DNA from: Arenibacter catalasegens
GTDB taxonomy: Bacteria > Bacteroidota > Bacteroidia > Flavobacteriales > Flavobacteriaceae
Length of the DNA stretch: 64,000 bases
Assembly: GCF_002909235.1 (NCBI RefSeq)
Contig: NZ_PHQQ01000003.1
Location: forward strand, 62,001-126,000
Reading direction: 5' to 3'
Part shown: positions 1 through 7,761 of the stretch, piece after piece
Layout: every line of letters begins with the position of its first letter
Numbering within the stretch: the stretch's first letter is position 1
Notes under the pieces: generated by a model
Database searches by the model: none
Told to the model about the DNA's origin: nothing
The model's input: the letters and a program-made list of their open reading frames with translations, nothing else
Program-made: the position numbers and the translations under genes

Positions 1-296
1 TTGGATACCTTAATGGCATTAATAATGGGAAACACAAAGCAAAGAATGGCCACTCCTATAATCCCGAATATTCCCAAACCAAAAAGTAAAATCAACGGAA
101 TACAAATTAGGATATATAAAAACATACTTATTTGAAAATTTATTATCGATTTTCCATTTTCATCCATATTTATAATGGAATCCCTTTGTGTTAACCACAG
201 TACCAAGGGAACGATAAATCCCCCAAATCCGGTTACGATATCCAATAGCTGACTTAAATGGGTCAACACCAATAATTGTCTGTTTTCTGATTTCAT
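1..296 (-). CDS. DUF4870 (Tic20-like) membrane protein, 3' end outside window
   Basis: Reading from 296 leftwards gives 98 codons without a stop, running off the window, so the C-terminus is missing. An in-frame TAG lies two codons upstream of the ATG, fixing the start. The protein opens MKSENRQLLVLTHLSQLLD, then has a hydrophobic stretch, the family-typical motif ending in NFQIS, and a second long hydrophobic segment. This order (HLSQ, VPL.LW, polar loop, NFQ) is that of DUF4870 proteins, small inner-membrane proteins of unknown role. A 68-codon ORF in another frame of the same strand (160-366) is a shadow. Confidence 0.75.
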   Translation of the reverse strand, partial: MKSENRQLLVLTHLSQLLDIVTGFGGFIVPLVLWLTQRDSIINMDENGKSIINFQISMFLYILICIPLILLFGLGIFGIIGVAILCFVFPIINAIKVS

Positions 297-449
297 CGTG
301 TTCTATAATTAGAGTCCGTTTATGTTGTAGGACATTGGTATAACAGCTTGACTTACCTCCATACATAAGTTACTATAATTATAGGACTACTAAATTCAGC
401 TTTTGTTACATAAAAAGCGTAACATAGTTTTCAAGACCGGCTGGAACAA

Positions 450-902
450 TTATTGTTTTCGTTCCAATTTTTCCAATTTCTCCATATCTTTTTCAATTCC
501 GTTTTGCAATTTATCAATTTTCTGGTTCAGCTTCTCGATCGCCATTGGTGACAATTTACCCTTTTTCTGATCCTTGGTCATTTTCTCCTGAAGCTTTTCT
601 ATTTTTCTTGAATCTTTGGCAATAGACCTTCTCTTGGAATCTATGTCTGATGAAAGTCTTTCCCGCTTTTTCAATTCCTTTTCAGCCTTCTTTTGGGCTT
701 TTTCAGCCTTCATGGCATCCCTTTCCGCCTTATCTACCCTTTTTTGAATTTCCTTAGCTTCTTTGGCTTCCTGTAAAATTCTAGCTTGCTCCATTTGTTC
801 GGTATTTTCATTTGGAGTTACCGGAACTTCTGTTTCTTGTGCCAAGGTGATTTGGCAGAAAAAAGCTATTGCCAATAATGTAATAATTCTGATTGATTTC
901 AT
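450..902 (-). CDS. secreted coiled-coil protein of unknown function
   Basis: 150 residues. Residues 1-21 form a signal peptide (MKSIRIITLLAIAFF, cleavage probably after LA before QET). The rest is almost entirely Lys/Glu/Arg/Gln in heptad-like order from about residue 35 to the end, so a long helical coiled coil exported to the periplasm or cell surface. No catalytic motif is visible. Similar charged secreted helices are common and unassigned in Flavobacteriaceae. It is transcribed away from mnmE and has no operon partner in the window. Confidence 0.6.
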   Translation of the reverse strand: MKSIRIITLLAIAFFCQITLAQETEVPVTPNENTEQMEQARILQEAKEAKEIQKRVDKAERDAMKAEKAQKKAEKELKKRERLSSDIDSKRRSIAKDSRKIEKLQEKMTKDQKKGKLSPMAIEKLNQKIDKLQNGIEKDMEKLEKLERKQ

Positions 903-1220
903 ATAGTCGTTTTAAGTTGAATTTCCGAATACACCAGCCTCCAAAAGTAAATTGTACTCCATTCGCTATCGTATTTAGGACACTATCAAAATTAGATTAT
1001 TTAACCGGAATTAATTATGATTTAAATCATAATATTAAACTTTACTATTCCTAAAATAGAAGTTCTAAACCATTATCATATTAGTGGTTTCCAACCGTTT
1101 CACAAAGTGTTCATACCTGTCCTTCCCAAGTTCCCGAAAAGTAAATCATAGCTACTAACAATTAGAAATCGGAACAGGATTAAAAATTATAAATCGTATT
1201 TTTACCACCAATTTAAATCT
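903..1220. promoter_or_regulatory. divergent intergenic region with a 20-bp perfect palindrome
   Basis: 318 bp between the secreted coiled-coil gene (minus) and mnmE (plus). It is AT-rich and has no plausible ORF. At 1014-1033 lies the perfect palindrome ATTATGATTTAAATCATAAT, about 190 bp upstream of mnmE and 110 bp from the other start. It could be a dimeric regulator site; nothing here identifies the protein. Confidence 0.35.
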
Positions 1221-2618
1221 ATGATTACCAACGACAACATCATTGCTTTGGCCACTCCTTCAGGGGCGGGTGCCATAGCCGTTATCCGAATTTCCGGGAA
1301 AGAGGCCATTGCCTTGACCAATCCTTTCTTCAAATCGATTAGAGGGAAGGACTTAAAGAAACAAAAGAGCCATACCATTCATTTGGGGCATATTACGGAG
1401 AACGAAAAGGTGTTGGATGAAGTCTTATTATCTCTTTTTATAGGTCCTAATTCGTACACAGGTGAAGATGTTGTTGAAATATCCTGCCATGGTTCGCCCT
1501 ATATTCAACAACAAATAATTCAATTGTTCCTGAGAAATGGTTGCCGAATGGCCACAGCAGGCGAATTTACACTGCGTGCCTTCTTAAACGGAAAAATGGA
1601 CTTGAGTCAGGCCGAAGCCGTGGCTGATCTTATTGCTTCTGATAATGAGGCCAGCCACCAGATCGCTATTCAACAAATGCGTGGTGGGTTCAGTAACGAA
1701 ATAAAAAAATTGAGGGACCAGCTCTTGAACTTTGCTTCGCTCATGGAATTGGAACTCGACTTTGCAGAGGAAGATGTAGAATTTGCGGACCGAACTCAGT
1801 TCAAAATTCTACTGACCAAGATACAACGGATTTTAAAACGATTGATAGACTCTTTTGCCGTGGGAAATGTGATCAAGAATGGCATTCCAATTGCCATTGT
1901 AGGAGAACCCAATGTTGGCAAATCTACCTTGCTTAATGCACTTTTAAATGAGGAACGGGCCATTGTAAGCGATATTGCAGGAACTACCAGGGATACCATA
2001 GAAGATGAGATTGTAATAGGTGGTATAGGATTTCGGTTCATTGATACTGCTGGAATCCGGGATACCAAAGATGTTGTGGAGAGTATTGGGATAAAAAAGA
2101 CTTTTGAAAAAATAGAACAGGCTCAAGTAGTCGTGTTATTGGTAGATGGTTGGCAGATTGCAACTGATCCTGTTAAACTGAAGTTCAGTTTAAGGGAACT
2201 GGGAAAAATTAAAAATAAATATCCCCACAAACCCTTAGTTGTAATTGCCAATAAGGTAGATATGTTAGATGAAGTTCAAATAATGAATCTACAATCCCAA
2301 ATATCGGATCTCTATTTATTATCCGCCAAAACAGGAAAAGGAGTGGAAACCTTAAAATCGCGTTTATTGGATTTTGTAAATACAGGGGCGCTGAGAAACA
2401 GCGAAACCATTGTAACCAATACAAGACATTACAGCTCCCTTCTCAAGGCATTGGAGGAAATAGAGAAGGTGCAATTTGGAATGACGGATGACACTCCCAG
2501 TGACCTCTTGGCCATAGATGTAAAGGAAGCACTCTACCATTTGGGGGAAATTACAGGGCAAGTGACCAATGACGAACTTTTGGGAAATATTTTTGCTAAT
2601 TTCTGTATCGGGAAATAG
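1221..2618 (+). CDS. mnmE: tRNA-5-carboxymethylaminomethyluridine GTPase MnmE (TrmE)
   Basis: 465 residues, normal length. With MnmG it builds cmnm5U34 at the wobble base of certain tRNAs in the cytoplasm. The N-terminal folate-binding domain runs to about residue 118, followed by the helical domain. An inserted Ras-like G domain has GEPNVGKST near 228, the SDIAGTTRD switch, DTAG near 275 and NKVD near 344. The C-terminus is the diagnostic FCIGK, whose Cys takes part in modification. The last 18 bases form the left attachment site of the island that follows, and the gene stays intact because the element restores the CIGK-stop codons. Confidence 0.97.
   Translation: MITNDNIIALATPSGAGAIAVIRISGKEAIALTNPFFKSIRGKDLKKQKSHTIHLGHITENEKVLDEVLLSLFIGPNSYTGEDVVEISCHGSPYIQQQIIQLFLRNGCRMATAGEFTLRAFLNGKMDLSQAEAVADLIASDNEASHQIAIQQMRGGFSNEIKKLRDQLLNFASLMELELDFAEEDVEFADRTQFKILLTKIQRILKRLIDSFAVGNVIKNGIPIAIVGEPNVGKSTLLNALLNEERAIVSDIAGTTRDTIEDEIVIGGIGFRFIDTAGIRDTKDVVESIGIKKTFEKIEQAQVVVLLVDGWQIATDPVKLKFSLRELGKIKNKYPHKPLVVIANKVDMLDEVQIMNLQSQISDLYLLSAKTGKGVETLKSRLLDFVNTGALRNSETIVTNTRHYSSLLKALEEIEKVQFGMTDDTPSDLLAIDVKEALYHLGEITGQVTNDELLGNIFANFCIGK
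2601..2618 (+). other. attL: left island boundary in the mnmE 3' end
   Basis: TTCTGTATCGGGAAATAG encodes F-C-I-G-K-stop of mnmE. A 15/18 match, TTCTGTATCGGAAAGTAA, occurs at 14025-14042, where it again reads FCIGK-stop after an unrelated upstream sequence. A tyrosine recombinase starts about 170 bp to the right. This is the same chromosomal site used by SGI1-type islands, though the integrase here is of Bacteroidetes type. Confidence 0.85.
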
Positions 2619-2788
2619 ACAGTGGATTCATATGATATCATATGGTTGCAAATGACTGTAAATCAAATGATTGTTGATAACTCTATAGATTTTCTTTTCC
2701 TTTGATAAGGTGATATTCGTACTTTTATTGTGTCTCATGTGTGTCGCATTCTCCTTTGTATAAGACGAGACACAAAAAATGTGTCGCT

Positions 2789-3946
2789 ATGATGAAAGTT
2801 CACTTAAGGAAGAAGAAATTAAAAACTGGGAAACAGAGCCTTTATTTAGAGTTCTATAAAGGAATTAAAACTCTTAGTAATGGAAAGGTTAAACACCTTA
2901 GAAATTACGAATACCTACAACTCTATTTAATAGAAGATCCCAAAACGACGGATGAAAAGAAAAAGAATCAAGAACATCTTGAATTGGCCGAACAAATACT
3001 GGCCATTAGAAAGGCTGAAGTCTATCAGGGGAAGTATAACCTTAAAAACGACACAAAAGGAAAAGTTAGTTTATTAGACTTTTACGTCCAGAAGAAAGAG
3101 GAACGCTACCAGACCAAAGGCAATTATGACAACTGGGATGCCGCACAAAAGCACATAGAAGCCTATTGTCCTGCCCACATCACTCTAAACGATTTAGATG
3201 TTGATTTCATTAAAGGGTTTAAAAAATACCTGGATACTGTAGCCGTAACAAAAAGTAGTAAGAACCTTTCCCAAAACACGAAACATACCTATTTTAACAA
3301 ATTTAAGGCTTGCCTTAATGCAGCTTTCGATGAAGGCTACCTAAAAGAAAACCTCATTAAAAAAGTCAAAGGTTTTACAATGGGGGAATCTACTCGAGAA
3401 TACCTCACATCTGATGAACTTCAAAAATTGTCACAGACCCCCTGCCATATCCCACTTCTTAAACGAGCCTTTTTATTTTCATCCCTAACTGGCATAAGAT
3501 GGTCGGATGTCAATAAATTAAAATGGTCGGAGGTCCGCGAAGAAGGCATTGACAATATGGGAATTCCTATTTTCCGAATTGTGTTTCAGCAAAAGAAAAC
3601 GGAGGGTGTAGAATATTTGTATATATCACAACAGGCCAGGGTGCTTTTAGGTGAACGTAAGGATTCTGAGGAACGTGTTTTCAAAGGGTTGCGCTATAGT
3701 GCCCACATGAACCTACAATTGCTCCGCTGGTGTATGTTTGCTGGAATAAAAAAACATATAACCTTCCATTCCGCAAGGCACACTAACGCAGTATTACTTT
3801 TAGAAAATGGCGCCGATATTTATACCGTTTCAAAACGTCTCGGACATCGTGAAATCAGAACTACAGAAATATATGCCAAAATCATAGATCAAAAAATGAA
3901 GGAAGCTGCGAACCTACTTCCTAAGTTGAATTTGGATTTGTTGTAG
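2789..3946 (+). CDS. tyrosine recombinase (integrase) of the mnmE island
   Basis: 385 residues from the ATG at 2789, which begins MMKVHLRKKKLKTGK, a usual start for Bacteroidetes phage/transposon integrases. An in-frame GTG at 2741 would add 16 unlike residues. An N-terminal Arm-like domain is followed by a SAM-like core-binding domain (about 90-200) and the catalytic domain: Arg in TGIRWSDV, Lys in QQKKTEG, HSARHTNA (H-x-x-R), and nucleophile Tyr in TTEIYAKI near the end. All catalytic residues are present, so it should be active. It catalyses integration and excision at the mnmE 3' end. Confidence 0.93.
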   Translation: MMKVHLRKKKLKTGKQSLYLEFYKGIKTLSNGKVKHLRNYEYLQLYLIEDPKTTDEKKKNQEHLELAEQILAIRKAEVYQGKYNLKNDTKGKVSLLDFYVQKKEERYQTKGNYDNWDAAQKHIEAYCPAHITLNDLDVDFIKGFKKYLDTVAVTKSSKNLSQNTKHTYFNKFKACLNAAFDEGYLKENLIKKVKGFTMGESTREYLTSDELQKLSQTPCHIPLLKRAFLFSSLTGIRWSDVNKLKWSEVREEGIDNMGIPIFRIVFQQKKTEGVEYLYISQQARVLLGERKDSEERVFKGLRYSAHMNLQLLRWCMFAGIKKHITFHSARHTNAVLLLENGADIYTVSKRLGHREIRTTEIYAKIIDQKMKEAANLLPKLNLDLL

Positions 3947-3953
3947 TACTCTT

Positions 3954-4058
3954 TCAAGGTTCCAATATCACTTGGTTGATAGAATAGGGTTCTAACTCCA
4001 ATGCAATTTCGTACTCTGCTGTTCCAAATTTTTCGCAATACTGTTTATTTATAAACAT
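3954..4058 (-). pseudogene. 34-codon gene fragment (C-terminal end of a larger protein?)
   Basis: The minus strand encodes 34 residues ending GTAEYEIALELEPYSINQVILEP. The composition and the ending EPYSINQVILEP look like the last beta-strands of a carbohydrate-active or beta-rich enzyme rather than a random frame, but no full domain is left. It sits between the integrase and the RES gene, convergent with the integrase. Most likely a remnant of earlier cargo; chance cannot be excluded. Confidence 0.3.
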
Positions 4059-4112
4059 CTGATTGTTAACTACTTTTTAATAATCAACATGATGTTCTGG
4101 TAATTAACGTCT

Positions 4113-5027
4113 ATGTTAATTACCGATAAAATTGGGTATAGCAATTTAAACCCATATCCATCCGTAACAAACAATAATTTGATGACCCGCAAATTAAAGG
4201 ATAAATTGGCAAATTTGGATTTTCGACACAGTTCTGTAGAAGAAATCGAGAAAATATTCTCTAAAGAAATACTAGGTCATACTCGACCAACTATTAATAT
4301 TTCACCTGACGGACTTTTTAGAGCTCGAATAATAACCAATACAAAAGAGGACGATTTACAGACAACAAAATCAATATGGTATCCAAATTTTAGGGAAATT
4401 GACCAAAAATATCATCAGTTAAATAGATGTAGTGATATCGGACAGAATTTCTTCTACTCTTCTAATTATTTAGAAGCTGTTATAAAAGAATTAAATCCTA
4501 AAAATGGGGATTTAATAATTATTGGAATATTCCACAAAAAATTTCCTGAGACTAAAATACGTTCTCAATATGCAGGTATTGAAGCACTAAAAACAAACCC
4601 TAAAGAAAATTCGGAATTAAAAGGCTACAAGTATATAAGCGAAAGCGACAAAATAATTGAGGAATATGTCTCATCAAAATTTCAAGATAAAGTTGCTGAA
4701 GGCGAAGAATATAAATACAAACCGAGTATCGCTTTTAGTAATATTCTCTTGAAAAATGAATGTATTGACTGTTTAATATATCCAAGTGTAGCTTCCGATT
4801 TAAAATCTGTGAATTATGGAATTAAAGCGAATTTCGTGGACAAGTTTCTTTATTGCCAAAGCACATACATTTACACCATAAAAAAGAGTGGAAACGAATT
4901 TGAACTTATCCCAAATAAATACGGAAAAAGAATAGTATTCGACAAAAAAGATGCAAAAAATTCAATAATTGAATGGAAGGAAAATAAAGCAAGTGAAAAG
5001 CAACAGACGATAAAATACTGTTTGTAA
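4113..5027 (+). CDS. RES-domain protein, stand-alone
   Basis: 304 residues. The RES fold spans about 65-265: an Arg-rich opening (GLFRARII), a central NRCSDIGQNFFYSSNYLEAVIKE block matching the family pattern R..GRFN..G...YYA...A..E, and a late IDCLIYPSVASDLKSVNYG block. Known RES toxins (e.g. MbcT, Res) degrade NAD+ and pair with Xre/MbcA antitoxins. No antitoxin gene is next to this one; upstream is the integrase and a fragment, downstream an intron remnant. The N-terminal 60 residues are extra compared with compact RES toxins. The start could also be Met24 (4182). AT-rich compared with its neighbours, consistent with separate acquisition. Confidence 0.7.
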   Translation: MLITDKIGYSNLNPYPSVTNNNLMTRKLKDKLANLDFRHSSVEEIEKIFSKEILGHTRPTINISPDGLFRARIITNTKEDDLQTTKSIWYPNFREIDQKYHQLNRCSDIGQNFFYSSNYLEAVIKELNPKNGDLIIIGIFHKKFPETKIRSQYAGIEALKTNPKENSELKGYKYISESDKIIEEYVSSKFQDKVAEGEEYKYKPSIAFSNILLKNECIDCLIYPSVASDLKSVNYGIKANFVDKFLYCQSTYIYTIKKSGNEFELIPNKYGKRIVFDKKDAKNSIIEWKENKASEKQQTIKYCL

Positions 5028-5039
5028 TCGAGTGGATGG

Positions 5040-5390
5040 CTCCGCCATTAAATGATGGAGTGTACCCCTCCCACCAAGGTACGTGCGGGTCTCGCCCTCC
5101 CGAATGGTACGGGAAGGCCCGCCTATCTAATTCGGGTAAATATACGGCGGTTCGCAAAAAGATGGGTTGAGTTCTAAGTAAACATCGGTTAATGATTGAT
5201 AGCCTCGCGTTTTTAAGCGTTTTAAAGTAATGGTCGTGCCTAAAATAAGCTTCTGTGCTGTTGCCCAACCACATTTACGAGTTCTGCTCCATGCATAGGC
5301 ATGGTCTTGGTTCTTGGTTCCATAAGCGTAGCGGTCTAGTTTATGTGCAACGCGATACAATCGCGCGGGAACGAGGGTTTTACACCCGGA
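5040..5390 (-). pseudogene. group II intron remnant: maturase C-terminus plus 3' intron end
   Basis: The minus strand from about 5387 to 5127 encodes the last 80-odd residues of a group II intron-encoded protein. The landmarks KLDRYAYGTKNQDHAYAWS, RTRKCGWATAQ and LKTRGYQSLTDVYLEL match the post-domain-X tail (TRxxNL..AY.W...RKGYWRIA..L...GY.SL...YL). The frame closes upstream at a stop after about 12 further codons, so the reverse transcriptase is lost. Past the stop, 5120-5040 (minus) is hairpin-rich and GC-rich, ending in GGTGGGAGGGG-like sequence as expected for domains V/VI. Non-functional; the 5' part is absent. Confidence 0.6.
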
Positions 5391-5483
5391 TTTCTAGTTT
5401 AATCCTTCCCCAATGCGTTAAACAACAAACATCTTCGTTTTCAAAATAAATCCTTACCTTGAATTTCAAATTAAAAACTTAGC

Positions 5484-6911
5484 ATGATGAAGAATCCAAA
5501 TACCCCTTCTGCCGGCCGACGACAATTTATCCGAAACACAACAGCCGCAGTAGGGGGTTTTGTGATACTTCCCAGGTATGTTCTTGGAGGCAAAGGATAT
5601 ACCGCACCCAGTGACAAAGTAAATATCGGCATTGTCGGAGCGGGGGGTCAGGGACAGAGTAATGTTCGTAATTTACTTCAACTGGACGACGTACAGATTA
5701 CCTCGGTCACAGATCCGGGTCGTTATTGGGATTTGAATCGATTCTATTACAAGTCCATTGCCGGACGGGAACCGGTCAGTGAAATGATTGAGGATCATTA
5801 TCAGAAAAAAGGAGAGAACAAAGTGGTTCGTCGATATAAACGATTTAGTGAAATGATGGATAAGAAAAAAGATATCGATGCCATTCTTTGCGCTACCCCT
5901 GACCATACCCACGCCTTTATCACCATCGCTGCCCTTAAGGCAGGACTGCATGTTTTTTGCGAGAAACCCATGGCTCACAATATATGGGAAACCAGGATGG
6001 TACGTAAAGTAGTACAAGAAACGGGACTCGCCACTCAGATGGGTAACGTGGGACATAGTCGGGACGGCATGCGTTCATTGGTCGAATATCTGCAGGATGG
6101 TGCTATCGGAACTGTACGCGAAATCCATGCGTGGGTTCCTGCAGGTCGCTGGACCCTGGGTATTACAGGTCTTCCTCAAAATACCAATCCACTTCCTTAT
6201 GATTTTGATTGGGAGGAATGGTTGGGACCGTCACCATTTCGGCCCTATAACAATCTTTTTTCGCCAGTCACTTGGCGGGATTTTTGGATATATGGTTGCG
6301 GTGCATTGGGAGACTTTGGATGTCATGATATGGATGCACCTTTTTGGGCCTTCGATCTATCGAGCCCGTCCGAGGTTCAGATTTACCCTGCCGGACAAAG
6401 TAATAGTGAAATTGCTCCTTATGGAGAGGCCGGCACTTATCATTTTCCTGAAAGGAAGGGCCAGGCTGCACTCAAATTACACTGGTATTCCGGAGGCTTA
6501 AAACCGGATTGGAATCCCCATTTGCCACCAGATTACAAATTCGGAGGGAGGAGCGCCATGTACGTGGGCGATAAAGGGGTTATTATCACCGATGGCGGTG
6601 ATCGTTTTCCTCAGATATTCCCCGAATCCTTGAGACGATCTTATCAACCACCCGTGGAACGGATTCTGCGATCGAAAGGTCATCATCGCGACTGGGTAGA
6701 TGCCATCAAAAACGGAGGGCAATCCAGTGCCAATCTTGATTATGGAAGTCGGCTTACCGAATTAACCCTGCTGGGGGTAATGTCTCTTCGCCTGAATGGT
6801 GCTCGGATACAGTGGGATGCCAAAAACATGAAAGTCAATGGACTACCGGAAACAGAATCAATCGTTAAGGAGCCATCCAATGAAGAATGGGATATTTCCA
6901 AGATTATGTAA
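5484..6911 (+). CDS. Gfo/Idh/MocA family oxidoreductase with Tat signal
   Basis: 475 residues. The N-terminus carries a twin-arginine-type signal (GRRQFIRNTTAAVGGFVI), so the enzyme is probably exported to the periplasm. The Rossmann NAD(P)-binding motif GIVGAGGQGQSN lies near residue 50, the family lysine motif CEKPMAHN near 158, and a C-terminal alpha/beta substrate domain follows. Such Tat-exported members typically oxidize sugars or glycoside derivatives and sit in polysaccharide loci. Here it is isolated cargo inside the island, with no transporter or hydrolase beside it. It looks more GC-rich than its neighbours, suggesting separate origin. The start may be the second Met (5487). Confidence 0.88.
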   Translation: MMKNPNTPSAGRRQFIRNTTAAVGGFVILPRYVLGGKGYTAPSDKVNIGIVGAGGQGQSNVRNLLQLDDVQITSVTDPGRYWDLNRFYYKSIAGREPVSEMIEDHYQKKGENKVVRRYKRFSEMMDKKKDIDAILCATPDHTHAFITIAALKAGLHVFCEKPMAHNIWETRMVRKVVQETGLATQMGNVGHSRDGMRSLVEYLQDGAIGTVREIHAWVPAGRWTLGITGLPQNTNPLPYDFDWEEWLGPSPFRPYNNLFSPVTWRDFWIYGCGALGDFGCHDMDAPFWAFDLSSPSEVQIYPAGQSNSEIAPYGEAGTYHFPERKGQAALKLHWYSGGLKPDWNPHLPPDYKFGGRSAMYVGDKGVIITDGGDRFPQIFPESLRRSYQPPVERILRSKGHHRDWVDAIKNGGQSSANLDYGSRLTELTLLGVMSLRLNGARIQWDAKNMKVNGLPETESIVKEPSNEEWDISKIM

Positions 6912-7007
6912 ATAGGGACAGGTCACTATTATTAAATTTATAACTGCGGGAATGGAATAAAGCTATAGACAGCTTATATATTTCCAACAACAAAAATGCT
7001 CCCCGCT

Positions 7008-7030
7008 AGTGCGAGCGTCACGCTCGTACT
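7008..7030. repeat. REP-like short palindrome
   Basis: Arms AGTGCGAGCGT and ACGCTCGTACT separated by one base, one G-T pair in the stem. It is shortly after the Gfo/Idh gene but about 100 bp past its stop and has no T-tract, so it is more like a dispersed extragenic palindrome than a terminator. No second copy was found in this window. Confidence 0.4.
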
Positions 7031-7428
7031 AAATCAATACACCCCAACCAGTTCTGTTTATTCTTAAGATGGGACAGCTTACCGAATAAAGAATATGGCT
7101 TTAAAATAATTTTTGGATAAGTACGTATTCAGACAAACCCAAACAAAGAAATCTGCCTTTTTTCAGTCCCAAATTCCCAACCTATTCATTTTCAATTGTT
7201 AATAACTCTGTTTTTTACCTAAAAACATCAATTTGACCAATATAACATTTGGTCCCATTTGATGTTTTATGATATCAAATAAAATTTGATGAAAATACCT
7301 TTACTATCAATTGGCATCATATAACACATCGCTCTATTATCCAGATAGTTGTGGATAACTATTTGTGTTTCTCATCACTTTCAGCCTAGCTATTTTCTAC
7401 TTTTATTTTAACAAACCTATAGAAGGTA

Positions 7429-7446
7429 AACAAAAGCGCTTTTGTT
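7429..7446. promoter_or_regulatory. 18-bp perfect palindrome upstream of the HTH gene
   Basis: AACAAAAGCGCTTTTGTT is fully palindromic and ends 27 bp before the start at 7474. The position suits an operator controlling the HTH/helicase genes, possibly bound by the HTH protein itself. Confidence 0.5.
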
Positions 7447-7473
7447 CATTTCTTAATCTTAAAAGAGAAACAA

Positions 7474-7761
7474 ATGGACACTATTTTAATCTTTGATCGC
7501 TTAGATCGTTTGGAGAAACTGTTAACCGCCCATAAAGAGGTGTTGACTTTTGAGGAAACCTGTGACTACACCGGAATATCGAGAAGCTATCTTTACAAAT
7601 TGACTTCCTCCGGGACTATCCCCCACTCCAAGCCCAATGGGAAAATGATTTTCTTTGAAAAAAGAAAGCTGAACAATTGGCTCCTACAGAACAGTAGAAA
7701 ATCCAAGGCCGATATCGAAAAAGAGGCCCTAAGACATACGCTCAAAAATAGACGGCCATGA
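7474..7761 (+). CDS. helix-turn-helix (excisionase-type) DNA-binding protein
   Basis: 95 residues. The core TFEETCDYTGISRSYLYKLT (about residues 25-45), followed by a PNGKMIFFEKRKLNNWL wing, is the helix_turn_helix_17/MerR-like fold used by excisionases and mobilization regulators of Bacteroidetes elements. Its stop overlaps the next start (ATGA at 7758-7761), so it is translationally coupled to the helicase. Likely role: directing excision or regulating the backbone operon. Preceded by an 18-bp palindrome. Confidence 0.8.
   Translation: MDTILIFDRLDRLEKLLTAHKEVLTFEETCDYTGISRSYLYKLTSSGTIPHSKPNGKMIFFEKRKLNNWLLQNSRKSKADIEKEALRHTLKNRRP

Larger units (their letters stand above)
6912..7473. promoter_or_regulatory. 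562-bp intergenic region upstream of the island backbone
   Basis: No credible ORF. It contains a 23-bp hairpin at 7008-7030 (AGTGCGAGCGT, one base, ACGCTCGTACT), an AT-rich stretch with TTTGATG repeats (7235-7300), two opposed DnaA-box-like sequences TTATCCA/TGGATAA at 7337-7358 (TGTGGATAA is a full consensus on the minus strand), and an 18-bp perfect palindrome just before the HTH gene. The layout suggests a control or replication-associated region for the island; this is inference. Confidence 0.5.

Noticed and set aside
160-366. 68-codon minus-strand ORF near the left end
   Set aside because: Overlaps the DUF4870-like frame (from 296 leftwards), which has family motifs; this one has none and is in another frame.
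2741-3946. GTG start of the integrase at 2741
   Set aside because: The extra 16 residues are unlike the family; ATG 2789 gives a standard integrase N-terminus.
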